From positions 815,001 through 879,000 of the forward strand of contig NZ_CP062252.1 of assembly GCF_014863605.1 (NCBI RefSeq): DNA of 64,000 nt, read 5' to 3'. The position numbers and the translations under genes are program-made. Source of the stretch: Pseudomonas allokribbensis. Its GTDB lineage: Bacteria; Pseudomonadota; Gammaproteobacteria; Pseudomonadales; Pseudomonadaceae. Below the pieces are notes generated by a model. The model was not told the DNA's origin. It ran no database searches and saw only the letters and a program-made list of their open reading frames with translations. Of the stretch, positions 13,107 through 22,193 are shown piece after piece (position 1 is the stretch's first letter; every line of letters begins with the position of its first letter).

Positions 13107-13682
13107 ATGAAGCTGGCTGTCTGGGCGACAGAGCGCGTAGTTGGCAGCAAGCAAGTGTTGCTTGCCGGTCTGCTCTGTTTGCTCACGGGTGTGGCTGCTG
13201 CCCAGCCGCAAACACCGGTGGGTATGGCCGAGCAACGGGCAAAATCCGTTACTCAGGTGGTCCTCGGCATTCTCAGTTATGCCCGCTGGCCGGTTGAACC
13301 TGCACAATTGCGCCTGTGCATCGTCGGTCCCACCGAATACACCGACGACCTGGTGAAAGGCACGACCCAGGCCACGGGCCGACCTGTCACGGTGCGTCGC
13401 CTGCTGGCCGACAACCCGTCTATCGTCAGCGAGTGCGATGCGGTGTACATCGGCAAACTCACCGCCGATGAACGCAGCCGACTGTTCGCTTCGCTGATTG
13501 GCCACCCGGTATTGAGCATCAGCGAGGGCGGCGATCAGTGCACGGTCGGCAGTCTGTTCTGTCTGCGGGTCGGTGATGAGCAGGTGTCGTTCGAGGTCAA
13601 TCTCGACTCCGTCGCCCGCAGCGGCGTGCGCATTCATCCGAGCGTGCTGCAGTTGTCGCGCCGCAAGCCGGCGGCCCCATGA
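13107..13682 (+). CDS. yfiR: YfiR, periplasmic repressor of the diguanylate cyclase YfiN
   Basis: YfiR is a periplasmic protein that holds YfiN inactive and senses redox or envelope state. The 191-residue product has a signal peptide (hydrophobic segment 17-32, cleavage near AAA-Q). Four mature-region cysteines lie at 71, 110, 145 and 152, the positions of the two disulfides known in the P. aeruginosa protein. An upstream in-frame ATG at 13032 would add 25 residues before a normal signal peptide, so it was rejected. The stop overlaps the yfiN start in ATGA; the order yfiR-yfiN-yfiB is the canonical operon. Confidence 0.93.
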   Translation: MKLAVWATERVVGSKQVLLAGLLCLLTGVAAAQPQTPVGMAEQRAKSVTQVVLGILSYARWPVEPAQLRLCIVGPTEYTDDLVKGTTQATGRPVTVRRLLADNPSIVSECDAVYIGKLTADERSRLFASLIGHPVLSISEGGDQCTVGSLFCLRVGDEQVSFEVNLDSVARSGVRIHPSVLQLSRRKPAAP

Positions 13683-14947
13683 GACGCAACAAATCCACAG
13701 GGCGTCCGACCCTGGGTTCGGTCATCGGTCGCGGGCATTTGATTGTCGCGCTGGTTGCCGTGGGAATGGCCAGTGTGTCCCTGACCCTGCTCGGCGTGTT
13801 GGCGCTGCGGGTCTATGCCGATCACAACCTGCACCTGATCGCTCGTTCGATCAGTTACACCGTGGAAGCGGCGGTGGTGTTCAACGACAAGCCTGCAGCG
13901 ACGGAAGCGCTGGCGTTGATCGCTTCGACCGAAGAGGTGGCGGACGCGCAGGTGCTGGACAGCCAGGGCCAGGAACTTGCGCGTTGGCAGCGTCCGGAGA
14001 ACGGCTTGTTTTCCGGGCTGGAAATGCAGATAACGCGGGTCGTTCTGGAAAAACCGATCAGCCTGCCGATCCTGCATCAGGATCGCGAGATCGGCCGGAT
14101 CCTGCTGACGGGTCACGGCGGCAGCTTGATGCAGTTTCTGTTGAGCGGTCTGGCGGGCATCATTCTCTGCACCGCGATCAGCGCCTGGGTGGCGCTCTAT
14201 CTGGCGCGCCGTCAGTTGCGCGGGATCATCGGCCCGCTGCACAGCCTGGCGGGAGTCGCCCACGCCGCCCGCAGTGAGCGGGCGCTCGACCGGCGCGTAC
14301 CTCCGGCGAAAATCGCCGAACTCGACAACCTCGGTAATGACTTCAATGCCCTGCTCGATGAGCTGGAGTCCTGGCAGACCCATCTGCAAAGCGAGAACGA
14401 AACCCTCGCCCATCAGGCCAGCCACGACAGCCTCACCGGATTGCCCAATCGCGCGTTCTTCGAAGGCCGTCTGATCCGCGCGCTACGCAGCGCCAGCAAA
14501 CTCAACGAGCGGATGGCGGTGCTGTTTCTCGACAGTGACCGTTTCAAGGGCATCAACGACAGTTTCGGTCATGCCGCCGGCGATGCGGTGCTGGTGGCGG
14601 TGGCTAACCGGATTCGGGCGCAGTTACGCGAAGAGGATCTGGTGGCGCGTCTGGGCGGCGATGAGTTTGCCGTTTTGCTGACGCCGTTGCACAAGACCGA
14701 AGACGCCGAGCGCATTGCCGACAAGATCCTCGCCAGCATGGACACCCCGATTGCATTGCCGGGCGACACCAGTGTGGTGACCTCGCTCAGTATCGGCATT
14801 GCGGTTTACCCCGATCATGGCGCCACGCCCGGCACCTTGCTTGATGCGGCTGACGCCGCCATGTATCAAGCCAAGCGCCTGTCGCGTGGCGCCCAATTCA
14901 CGGCCGGGTCGGAGCACCCGGTCGATCCCGTTCAAACCAGGAGCTAA
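13679..14947 (+). CDS. yfiN: YfiN (TpbB), membrane diguanylate cyclase
   Basis: YfiN makes c-di-GMP from two GTP and promotes biofilm and small-colony variants when released from YfiR. The 422-residue protein has transmembrane segments at about 19-43 and 150-175 flanking a periplasmic PAS-like domain, then a HAMP region (about 176-228) and a GGDEF domain (about 244-405). The active site GGDEF is at 326-330 and an RxxD pair (317-320) sits at the usual I-site distance. It is coupled to yfiR by ATGA, and its stop shares one base with the yfiB start. Confidence 0.94.
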   Translation: MRRNKSTGRPTLGSVIGRGHLIVALVAVGMASVSLTLLGVLALRVYADHNLHLIARSISYTVEAAVVFNDKPAATEALALIASTEEVADAQVLDSQGQELARWQRPENGLFSGLEMQITRVVLEKPISLPILHQDREIGRILLTGHGGSLMQFLLSGLAGIILCTAISAWVALYLARRQLRGIIGPLHSLAGVAHAARSERALDRRVPPAKIAELDNLGNDFNALLDELESWQTHLQSENETLAHQASHDSLTGLPNRAFFEGRLIRALRSASKLNERMAVLFLDSDRFKGINDSFGHAAGDAVLVAVANRIRAQLREEDLVARLGGDEFAVLLTPLHKTEDAERIADKILASMDTPIALPGDTSVVTSLSIGIAVYPDHGATPGTLLDAADAAMYQAKRLSRGAQFTAGSEHPVDPVQTRS

Positions 14948-15447
14948 TGCCCGTGTTCTCACTTTCCGTTCGACTGTTTTCCACACTGATGTTGATGGCC
15001 ATGTTGGCCCTGACCGGATGCCAGACCGCCCCGCAAAAAGGCCTGACGCCAGCGCAGATTGCCGTGCTCAAACAGCAAGGCTTTGAGCTGACCGACGACG
15101 GTTGGGAGTTCGGCCTGTCGGGCAAAGTGCTGTTTGGCAGCGACATAGAAAGCCTGAACAAGCAAAGTACCGAAATCGTCGAGCGTATCGGCAAAGCCTT
15201 GTTGGGTGTCGGTATCGAACGGGTGCGAGTGGATGGTCACACCGATGCCTCGGGCAAGGAAAGCTACAACCAGCAGCTGTCGCTGCGCCGAGCGAAAAGC
15301 GTCGGTAAAGTGCTGACCACGGTCGGCATGAAGGAAGAGAACATTCAACTGCAAGGCCTCGGCAGCCGCGAACCGGTGGCCTCCAACGACACCGTTGCCG
15401 GCCGCACCGAAAACCGCCGGGTATCGATCGTGGTCAGCGCCGATTAA
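14947..15447 (+). CDS. yfiB: YfiB, OmpA-like outer-membrane lipoprotein activating YfiN
   Basis: YfiB sequesters YfiR at the outer membrane or peptidoglycan and so releases YfiN. The 166-residue product has a lipoprotein signal with lipobox LTGC (Cys25) and an OmpA-C domain with the peptidoglycan-binding pattern DGHTDASGKESYNQQLSLRR. The start overlaps the yfiN stop (TAATG). Its 3' end overlaps the convergent LysR gene by four bases, and no terminator was seen between them. Confidence 0.93.
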   Translation: MPVFSLSVRLFSTLMLMAMLALTGCQTAPQKGLTPAQIAVLKQQGFELTDDGWEFGLSGKVLFGSDIESLNKQSTEIVERIGKALLGVGIERVRVDGHTDASGKESYNQQLSLRRAKSVGKVLTTVGMKEENIQLQGLGSREPVASNDTVAGRTENRRVSIVVSAD

Positions 15448-16391
15448 TCGGCGAACTGCATCTCTCGCGTCTGCCCCATCAACAGCGCCTGATTGCGTTC
15501 GGTCACTTCGCGGATGTAATCCCACAACAGGGTGATCCGCTTGAGCTTGCGCAGGTCTTCCCGGCAGTACATCCAGAACTGCCGGGTGATGTCGATTTCC
15601 TCCGGCAGCACCGGTAACAGGCGTGGGTCCTGGGCTGCGAGGAAACACGGCAGAATCGCCAGCGAGCGCCCCTGCTGCGCCGCCACGAATTGTGCGATCA
15701 CGCTGGTGCTGCGCAAATTGGCGCTGGCGCCGGGCACCACGTTCGCCAGATACAGCAGCTCCGAGCTGAACGCCAGGTCATCCACATAACTGATGAATTG
15801 ATGCTTGCCCAGGTCCGCGGGGCGGCGGATCGGCGGGTGTTTGTCGAGGTATTCCTGGGTCGCGTAGAGCTGCAAGCGGTAGTCGCAGAGTTTGCAGCAT
15901 ACATACGGCCCGTGTTCCGGGCGTTCGAGGGCGATGACGATGTCGGCCTCGCGTTTGGACAGGCTGATGAAGTGCGGCAGCGGCAGGATGTCCACCGAAA
16001 TTGCCGGGTAGGCGTCGACGAAGTGGCTCAGTTGCGGCGTGATGAAGAAACTGCCGAAACCTTCGGTGCAGCCCATCCGCACATGCCCGGAAAGTGCGAC
16101 ACCGGAGCCGGACACCTGTTCGCAGGCCATGTGCAGTGTGCTTTCGATCGACTCGGCGTAGCTCAGCAGACGCTGGCCTTCGGCGGTCAGCACGAAACCG
16201 CTGGTGCGGGACTTTTCGAACAGCAATGTGCCCAACGCCGCCTCCAGCGAACTGATTCGCCGCGACACCGTTGTGTAATCCACAGCCAGGCGTTTGGCCG
16301 CAGTGCTGGCCTTGCGGGTACGAGCGACTTCGAGGAAAAACTTGAGGTCGTCCCAGTTCAGCGAGCCTAAAGACGTGATGTTTTTTTGCAT
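15444..16391 (-). CDS. LysR-family regulator divergent from mmsAB
   Basis: A 315-residue LysR-type regulator with an N-terminal winged HTH (LKFFLEVARTRKASTAAKRL, then TTVSRRISSLE) and a C-terminal effector domain. The start giving MQKNITSLG was preferred because an upstream in-frame ATG (16460) adds 23 residues without family character. It is transcribed away from mmsA, with a 149-base shared intergenic region, so it is probably the local regulator of valine catabolism. The mmsAB regulator known in P. aeruginosa is MmsR of the AraC family, so this is a different regulator type. The effector is unknown. Confidence 0.85.
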   Translation of the reverse strand: MQKNITSLGSLNWDDLKFFLEVARTRKASTAAKRLAVDYTTVSRRISSLEAALGTLLFEKSRTSGFVLTAEGQRLLSYAESIESTLHMACEQVSGSGVALSGHVRMGCTEGFGSFFITPQLSHFVDAYPAISVDILPLPHFISLSKREADIVIALERPEHGPYVCCKLCDYRLQLYATQEYLDKHPPIRRPADLGKHQFISYVDDLAFSSELLYLANVVPGASANLRSTSVIAQFVAAQQGRSLAILPCFLAAQDPRLLPVLPEEIDITRQFWMYCREDLRKLKRITLLWDYIREVTERNQALLMGQTREMQFAD

Positions 16392-16540
16392 GATGGACGG
16401 GCTTATATGTGCGTTCTTATTAGAAGTTTGCACATCTATACTCCAAAAACAGTCCGACAACCAATTCGTGACACACGCCTCATCTCAAGGCGAACCCTTC
16501 GCCTTGGCTCCTAAGATAAAAACAAGTTCTGGAGACCAGC

Positions 16541-18067
16541 ATGAACGCATCGCTTACGCCCAACGAAACCACGATCCAGAAGGTCAAGCTGCTGATCGAC
16601 GGCGAGTGGGTCGAGTCGCAGACCACCGAGTGGCATGACATCGTCAACCCGGCGACCCAGCAGGTGCTGGCCAAAGTCCCATTCGCCACCGCCGCTGAAG
16701 TCGACGCTGCCGTCAGTGCCGCCCAGCGCGCCTTCCAGACCTGGAAGCTGACCCCGATCGGCGCGCGCATGCGCATCATGCTCAAGCTGCAAGCGTTGAT
16801 CCGCGAACACTCCAAACGCATCGCCGTGGTGCTGAGCGCCGAACAGGGCAAGACCATTGCCGATGCTGAAGGCGATATTTTCCGTGGCCTGGAAGTGGTC
16901 GAGCACGCGTGCTCCATCGGCAGCCTGCAAATGGGCGAGTTCGCCGAAAACGTTGCCGGCGGCGTCGACACTTACACCCTGCGCCAGCCGATCGGCGTCT
17001 GCGCCGGCATTACGCCGTTCAACTTCCCGGCAATGATTCCGCTGTGGATGTTCCCGATGGCCATCGCCTGCGGCAACACCTTCGTGCTCAAGCCGTCCGA
17101 ACAGGATCCGCTGTCGACCATGCTGCTGGTGGAACTGGCGATCGAGGCCGGCGTTCCGGCGGGTGTGCTCAACGTCGTGCACGGTGGCAAGGACGTGGTC
17201 GATGGCCTGTGCACCCACAAGGACATCAAGGCGATTTCGTTCGTCGGTTCGACCGCCGTCGGCACCCACGTTTATGACCTGGCCGGTAAACACGGCAAGC
17301 GCGTGCAATCGATGATGGGCGCGAAGAACCACGCCGTGGTGCTGCCGGACGCCAATCGCGAGCAAGCGCTCAATGCCCTGGTCGGCGCCGGTTTCGGTGC
17401 GGCCGGTCAGCGTTGCATGGCCACGTCGGTGGTGGTGCTGGTGGGGGCCGCCAAACAATGGTTGCCGGATCTGAAAGCGCTGGCGCAGAAACTCAAGGTC
17501 AACGCCGGCAGCGAGCCGGGCACCGATGTCGGTCCGGTCATTTCGAAAAAGGCCAAGGCGCGGATTCTCGATCTGATCGAAAGCGGTATCAAGGAAGGCG
17601 CCAAACTCGAGCTGGACGGTCGCGACATCAGCGTGCCGGGCTACGAGAAAGGCAACTTCGTCGGCCCGACCCTGTTCTCCGGGGTGACCACCGACATGCA
17701 GATCTACACCCAGGAAATTTTCGGCCCGGTACTGGTGGTGCTGGAAGTCGACACCCTCGATCAGGCCATTGCGCTGGTCAACGCCAACCCGTTCGGCAAC
17801 GGCACGGGCCTGTTCACCCAGAGCGGCGCGGCGGCGCGTAAATTCCAGAATGAAATCGACGTCGGTCAGGTCGGCATCAACATCCCGATTCCAGTGCCGG
17901 TACCGTTCTTCAGCTTTACCGGTTCGCGCGGTTCGAAACTCGGCGACCTCGGCCCGTACGGTAAGCAAGTGGTGCAGTTCTACACCCAGACCAAAACGGT
18001 CACGGCGCGCTGGTTCGATGACGACAGCGTCAACGACGGCGTGAACACCACCATTAACCTGCGCTGA
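16541..18067 (+). CDS. mmsA: Methylmalonate-semialdehyde dehydrogenase (acylating)
   Basis: Converts methylmalonate semialdehyde plus CoA and NAD+ to propionyl-CoA in valine and thymine breakdown. The 508-residue protein is an aldehyde dehydrogenase with the family blocks [16 protein letters not shown] and VLKPSEQDP, and the catalytic cysteine in AGQRCM. A GGAG lies nine bases before the ATG. mmsB follows immediately, as in the mmsAB operon of P. aeruginosa. Confidence 0.94.
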   Translation: MNASLTPNETTIQKVKLLIDGEWVESQTTEWHDIVNPATQQVLAKVPFATAAEVDAAVSAAQRAFQTWKLTPIGARMRIMLKLQALIREHSKRIAVVLSAEQGKTIADAEGDIFRGLEVVEHACSIGSLQMGEFAENVAGGVDTYTLRQPIGVCAGITPFNFPAMIPLWMFPMAIACGNTFVLKPSEQDPLSTMLLVELAIEAGVPAGVLNVVHGGKDVVDGLCTHKDIKAISFVGSTAVGTHVYDLAGKHGKRVQSMMGAKNHAVVLPDANREQALNALVGAGFGAAGQRCMATSVVVLVGAAKQWLPDLKALAQKLKVNAGSEPGTDVGPVISKKAKARILDLIESGIKEGAKLELDGRDISVPGYEKGNFVGPTLFSGVTTDMQIYTQEIFGPVLVVLEVDTLDQAIALVNANPFGNGTGLFTQSGAAARKFQNEIDVGQVGINIPIPVPVPFFSFTGSRGSKLGDLGPYGKQVVQFYTQTKTVTARWFDDDSVNDGVNTTINLR

Positions 18068-18076
18068 GGAATGGCC

Positions 18077-18964
18077 ATGAAAATCGCATTTATCGGTCTG
18101 GGCAACATGGGCGCGCCGATGGCGCGCAACCTGATCAAGGCCGGGCATTCGCTGAACCTGGTGGACCTGAACAAAACCGTGCTGGCGGAACTCGAGCAAC
18201 TGGGCGGCACCATCCGCGCCTCGGCTCGCGAAGCCGCACAGGACGCGGAACTGGTGATCACCATGCTGCCGGCCGCCGTGCATGTGCGCAGCGTCTGGCT
18301 CGGTGAAGACGGAGTGCTCGCCGGGATCGGCAAAGGTGTGCCGGCAGTGGATTGCAGCACCATCGATCCGCAGACTGCTCGCGACGTGGCAGCGGCCGCT
18401 GCCAAACAAGGCGTGGCCATGGCCGATGCGCCAGTTTCCGGCGGCACCGGCGGCGCCACTGCAGGTACGTTGACCTTCATGGTCGGCGCCACCCCGGAAC
18501 TGTTCGCCACTCTGCAACCGGTGCTGGCGCAAATGGGCCGCAACATCGTGCATTGCGGTGAAGTCGGCACCGGGCAGATCGCCAAGATCTGCAACAACCT
18601 GTTGCTCGCCATTTCGATGGTCGGCGTCAGCGAGGCGATGGCCCTCGGCGATGCGCTGGGGATCGACACCGGCGTGCTTGCCGGGATTATCAACAGCTCG
18701 ACCGGCCGTTGCTGGAGCTCGGAAATGTACAACCCATGGCCGGGCATCGTCGAAACGGCGCCGGCCTCGCGTGGTTACACCGGTGGCTTTGGCGCCGAGC
18801 TGATGCTCAAGGATCTGGGGCTGGCCACCGAGGCGGCGCGTCAGGCGCATCAGCCGGTGGTGCTGGGCGCTGTGGCGCAACAGTTGTATCAGGCAATGAG
18901 TCAGCGCGGGGAAGGTGGCAAGGACTTCTCGGCGATCATCAACAGCTATCGCAAGCCGCAGTAA
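18077..18964 (+). CDS. mmsB: 3-hydroxyisobutyrate dehydrogenase
   Basis: Oxidises 3-hydroxyisobutyrate to methylmalonate semialdehyde with NAD+, the step before MmsA. The 295-residue protein shows the Rossmann motif GLGNMGAPMA, the substrate-binding DAPVSGGTGGA and the catalytic lysine in GQIAKICNNL. An in-frame ATG lies six bases upstream (18071), but GAGGA directly abuts it; this ATG has normal spacing and gives MKIAFIG. It begins nine bases after the mmsA stop. Confidence 0.93.
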   Translation: MKIAFIGLGNMGAPMARNLIKAGHSLNLVDLNKTVLAELEQLGGTIRASAREAAQDAELVITMLPAAVHVRSVWLGEDGVLAGIGKGVPAVDCSTIDPQTARDVAAAAAKQGVAMADAPVSGGTGGATAGTLTFMVGATPELFATLQPVLAQMGRNIVHCGEVGTGQIAKICNNLLLAISMVGVSEAMALGDALGIDTGVLAGIINSSTGRCWSSEMYNPWPGIVETAPASRGYTGGFGAELMLKDLGLATEAARQAHQPVVLGAVAQQLYQAMSQRGEGGKDFSAIINSYRKPQ

Positions 18965-19000
18965 TCGTCGTCAGGCCTGTGTTTGTCACAGGTCTGTATT

Positions 19001-19037
19001 GCCGGGAAATCACGTCGGGTGGTTTCCCGGCTTTTTT
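19001..19037 (+). terminator. rho-independent terminator after mmsB
   Basis: The inverted repeat GCCGGGAAA (19001) / TTTCCCGGC (19023) is followed directly by TTTTTTG. It lies between mmsB and the convergent cupin gene. The minus-strand side has no T-run. Confidence 0.85.
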
Positions 19038-19040
19038 GTA

Positions 19041-19385
19041 TCAGGCGAACACGAAATATTTGCGCACAGTCTCGACCACTTCCCAGGTGCCCTTCATGCC
19101 CGGTTCGACGACGAAGATGTCACCGGCACGCAGGTGGATCGGCTCCAGGCCGTCCGGGGTGATGATGCAGTAGCCCTCCTGGAAGTGGCAGTACTCCCAT
19201 TTCACGTAATCCACCCGCCACTTGCCTGGCGTACAGATCCAGGTGCCCATGATCTTGCTGCCGTCTTCGCTGGTGTAGGCGTTGAGGTTGACGGTGTGCG
19301 GGTCGCCCTCGAGCTTCTCCCATTTACAGGCGTCGAGTACTGGCAGCGGGTGGGTGTCGCGCAGAACGGTGATAGGTGCGGGCAT
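19041..19385 (-). CDS. Small cupin-domain protein
   Basis: A 114-residue single-domain cupin of the DUF861/EutQ-like type. The barrel motifs are visible as WRVDYVKWEYCHFQEG and LRAGDIFVVEPGMKGTWEV, the latter typical of this subfamily. Such proteins are often enzymes or ligand sensors of unknown substrate, and the classical metal-binding histidine set is only partly evident. It is convergent with mmsB and has its own GGAG before the ATG. No specific function can be given. Confidence 0.8.
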   Translation of the reverse strand: MPAPITVLRDTHPLPVLDACKWEKLEGDPHTVNLNAYTSEDGSKIMGTWICTPGKWRVDYVKWEYCHFQEGYCIITPDGLEPIHLRAGDIFVVEPGMKGTWEVVETVRKYFVFA

Positions 19386-19609
19386 GACGGCTCCAGGCCA
19401 AAGGCAGTTTGAGTCGCCACCCTAACGTTGGTGAGCACTGTCGGAATGTCTGGGTTCGACCTCCAGATGCCTGTTAGCGCTGGAGGGATCCCCCCTGAAA
19501 CCGGCCACTTGCACCAATGCTGTGCATATATGACGGCTTTAATACAAGCGCGCACCATAAAAGTTCAATAAATTTTTAGACCAAAACGAGATAACCATCC
19601 GGGCACCTA
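19386..19609. other. AT-rich intergenic region upstream of the sugar operon
   Basis: Together with the stretch up to 19952, this is a 567-base gap that is clearly more AT-rich than its neighbours. Apart from the promoter and operator at 19610-19647, I see no gene. A 10-codon ATG frame at 19666 has only a badly spaced AAAGGA and was not called. The long untranslated region before the GTG at 19953 may carry regulation. Confidence 0.5.
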
Positions 19610-19647
19610 TTGCAAAACAAAATCGTCTGTACTATAACATTCGTACT
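19610..19647 (+). promoter_or_regulatory. Promoter plus GTAC-type operator (site A) of the acyltransferase-rfbBA operon
   Basis: A good sigma70-like promoter, TTGCAA (19610-19615), 17-base spacer, TATAAC (19633-19638). Over the -10 lies the inverted repeat TGTACT-N8-CGTACT (19628-19647), which matches sites at 27747, 28832 and 37996. Position suggests repression. It is about 315 bases before the first gene. Confidence 0.65.
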
Positions 19648-19952
19648 AAAGGACAATCCCACCCTAATGGAGCTACACCAGAGTCACGGACAGACTTGAA
19701 TCGGCTTTTCTTCACATAAAACTGACTTGGCCATCGGCGCAAGCGTGAACGTCTACCTGTTGTTAATGAATAACGACAATTGAATGAACCGGTCAGTTAA
19801 TAAGTTGCGCAGACGCAATGTTGTGCGTGCTTTGAATAGAAGCCCTAAATAAACAGTTAATTGTTATTTGTGCATCGGCGGAATTATATCTGCGGGATAC
19901 GCACGCCTTTCGAATTTATATGTGCCCGGCATCAATGGAATGAGGCTTTATT

Positions 19953-20924
19953 GTGGACGACATAAACGTAATTGAAGTTTCGACGACCGTGAGTGACGCG
20001 AGTGAGTTGGGCCGGCATGTCTGGATTCGTGCTGGCAGCCGCCTGCAAAACGTTCAGGTCGCCGATGATTGTTTCATCGGGTTCAAGTGTGATTTGCAGT
20101 TCGCCTCCATCGGCGCGTCCAGCATGCTGGCCACCGGCGCACGGTGCCTGGGCACTGCGCAATCACCGGTACACATTGCCGACAATGTCTGGCTGGGCGC
20201 CAAGGCCACCGTGACCGCGGGCGTTTCCATCGGTGCGGGAGCGGTGATCGCTGCCGGAGCGCTGGTGACTGCTGATGTACCGGCCGATGCCATCGTGGTC
20301 GGCCGCCCGGCGCGAGTCATTGCCCTGCGCACGGTGGTCGAGGACGGCCTGCCGAGCCCGGCGCCGGTGCTGGCGAAAGTCCGGGATCGTGCGCGCCAGG
20401 GCTTGCCGTCGATGCTCGATCGGTCGACGCAGTCGGTGCCGCGGCTCAAGGCGTTGAACCCCGACACCGCGACCTGGGACATCAGCGACGAAGCCTTGAT
20501 CGATGCCGAATTGCGCGGCGGGGCTTCGGTGGAAATCGCCCGGGACTGCATTCTGATCGGACGCAGCAGCCGCCAGGGCGGCATGTCGCAACTGGGCGGC
20601 ATCGAACTGGGCACCGGCGCTCGACTGGCGCCGGGCGTGGTTATCGAAGCGGCCGGTGGCGTGACCATCGGTGCCTTCAGCGAGCTGGCCGAAGGCGTCA
20701 CGATTGTTGCGTCTACTCATGATCATTCGTTCCGCTCACTGCCTTGGGAGGAGGCACCTGTGCGCATTGGAAGTCGTTGCGTAATTGGCGAGGGCGCCAT
20801 CTTGGTAGGTCCACTGAATATCGGTGACGGTGCAGTTATCAAGCCGTACTCAGTGGTGATAAGGGATGTATTGGAAAACACTGTGGTTCATGGCGTTGTT
20901 CAACTAATGGAGATTCAAGAATGA
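19953..20924 (+). CDS. Double-domain hexapeptide-repeat (left-handed beta-helix) acyltransferase
   Basis: A 323-residue protein with two hexapeptide-repeat domains. The first, about 10-125, ends in IVVGRPARVI, typical of sugar acetyltransferases. The second, about 190-320, carries THDHSF with His256/His258, a likely catalytic histidine. Proteins of this class O- or N-acylate sugars. Two such helices in one chain is unusual, and the first may be structural because it lacks an obvious HDH motif. The start is GTG with GAATGAGG upstream; no better ATG is in frame. Its stop overlaps the glycosyltransferase start (ATGA). First gene of the site A operon. Confidence 0.8.
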   Translation: MDDINVIEVSTTVSDASELGRHVWIRAGSRLQNVQVADDCFIGFKCDLQFASIGASSMLATGARCLGTAQSPVHIADNVWLGAKATVTAGVSIGAGAVIAAGALVTADVPADAIVVGRPARVIALRTVVEDGLPSPAPVLAKVRDRARQGLPSMLDRSTQSVPRLKALNPDTATWDISDEALIDAELRGGASVEIARDCILIGRSSRQGGMSQLGGIELGTGARLAPGVVIEAAGGVTIGAFSELAEGVTIVASTHDHSFRSLPWEEAPVRIGSRCVIGEGAILVGPLNIGDGAVIKPYSVVIRDVLENTVVHGVVQLMEIQE

Positions 20925-22171
20925 TTTTATTTGCCCCCAATCCGACCGGTTCAGGCCACAACATGCGCGCGCTTTCGATCGCTCAGGCGATTAAAAAGCA
21001 ACGTCCGGATATGCCATTGACCGTGGCGCTGGCTTCTTTGCAGCCCACCTTTACGCCGATGTTCGAAAAGTCCGGCGTTGAAGTGGTGGATATTGCCGGT
21101 CGTTTGGTCGATTACTCGAAAAAGAGCAACTTGTCGAAGGAGCTCGACTGGAATAATTACATCGGCGGTTATATCGCCAATACCTTCTTGTCCGGTGAGC
21201 GGATTCTGTCTTACCTGGCCCTGATCGCCGAGTACAAGCCGACCGCCCTGGTGTCTGACTACAACATGGCTGCCTGCCTGGCCGCGATTTTCAGTGGCAC
21301 GCCGCTGGTGTTCGTGACCGAGCGCTATGACTTCACACTCTGCCAGCTCCAGGATCACGACCTGGCCGACGGTGGTTTCGAAGTCAATGCGCTGGAAATG
21401 GCCCGGGCCCGTACCGCGCTGCACAGCCAGTTCAACTGGATGATCAATCAGAGCCAACTGGTGCTGACCGATAAGCCGTACGTGGCTTCCCTCGATCAGG
21501 GCACACCGGTCGCCGAAGCGCTGATCAGCGGCAAGGCGCATTTTGTCGGGCCGATGATCCGCGACATCAATGTCCAGAGCGGTTTGAACGTTCGCGAGCA
21601 ATTGAACCTGGGCGATGCGCCGTTCGTGGTTGCCTCGATCAGCGGCACCACGATGTTTGCGCAGAACAAGGACGCGCTGCTCGCCGCCTACCTCGACAGC
21701 TTCAAGGTCCTGCGCGAACGCAATCCGGAACTGAAACTGGTGTTGCTCGGCCGTCAGGATATCCAGGCCCAGGATGGCGTGGTTTGCGTGCCGTATTACC
21801 CGGACTGGATGGGCCTGCTGCGCGAAGCCAGTCTGCTGATTTCGGCGCCGGGCTGGATCACCGTGACGGAAATCGCCGCGCTGCAGATTCCGACCCTGTT
21901 CGTGCTGCCGTCCAAATCCGAATACCACGAACTCGAAGCGCTGCGCCGCCTGGAGCTGCTCGGTTTCCCGACGCATCTGGGTCACGATCGCGATGCAATC
22001 GTCGAGCTGATTCAGGGCGAACTGGAGAAAGACACTCGCGCTTGCGCCTACTACGCGCCTCATCGTCAAGTGGCCGCGCCGGACGGCGAAGGTGCTGCCC
22101 GTGCCGCCATGCGCATCATCGAATTGTGTCAGGGCAGCGTTGTGTCGCTGACTGAAAGCAAAGCCGCTTAA
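20921..22171 (+). CDS. GT-B (GT28/MurG-like) glycosyltransferase
   Basis: A 416-residue soluble protein. The N-terminus NPTGSGHNMRALSIA has the GxGHN-type acceptor motif of MurG-like enzymes, and the C-terminal half has a nucleotide-sugar site (ISAPGWITVTEIAALQIPTL, then a KSEYHE segment). It should transfer a sugar from an activated donor. With rfbA and rfbB in the same operon, a dTDP-deoxysugar donor is the simplest inference; the acceptor is unknown. It overlaps the preceding gene by four bases and is followed after 22 bases by the toroid gene. Confidence 0.8.
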   Translation: MILFAPNPTGSGHNMRALSIAQAIKKQRPDMPLTVALASLQPTFTPMFEKSGVEVVDIAGRLVDYSKKSNLSKELDWNNYIGGYIANTFLSGERILSYLALIAEYKPTALVSDYNMAACLAAIFSGTPLVFVTERYDFTLCQLQDHDLADGGFEVNALEMARARTALHSQFNWMINQSQLVLTDKPYVASLDQGTPVAEALISGKAHFVGPMIRDINVQSGLNVREQLNLGDAPFVVASISGTTMFAQNKDALLAAYLDSFKVLRERNPELKLVLLGRQDIQAQDGVVCVPYYPDWMGLLREASLLISAPGWITVTEIAALQIPTLFVLPSKSEYHELEALRRLELLGFPTHLGHDRDAIVELIQGELEKDTRACAYYAPHRQVAAPDGEGAARAAMRIIELCQGSVVSLTESKAA

Positions 22172-22193
22172 CCTCAAGGAAGAGGGATTTACC

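Noticed and set aside
16511..18880. A 789-codon open frame on the minus strand opposite mmsA and mmsB
   Set aside because: It is antisense to two clear dehydrogenase genes; its His/Arg/Gln-rich sequence has no family character and is the usual artefact of GC-rich codons.
19666..19698. A 10-codon ATG frame in the AT-rich gap upstream of the acyltransferase gene
   Set aside because: The nearest Shine-Dalgarno is too far away, and nothing else supports translation.
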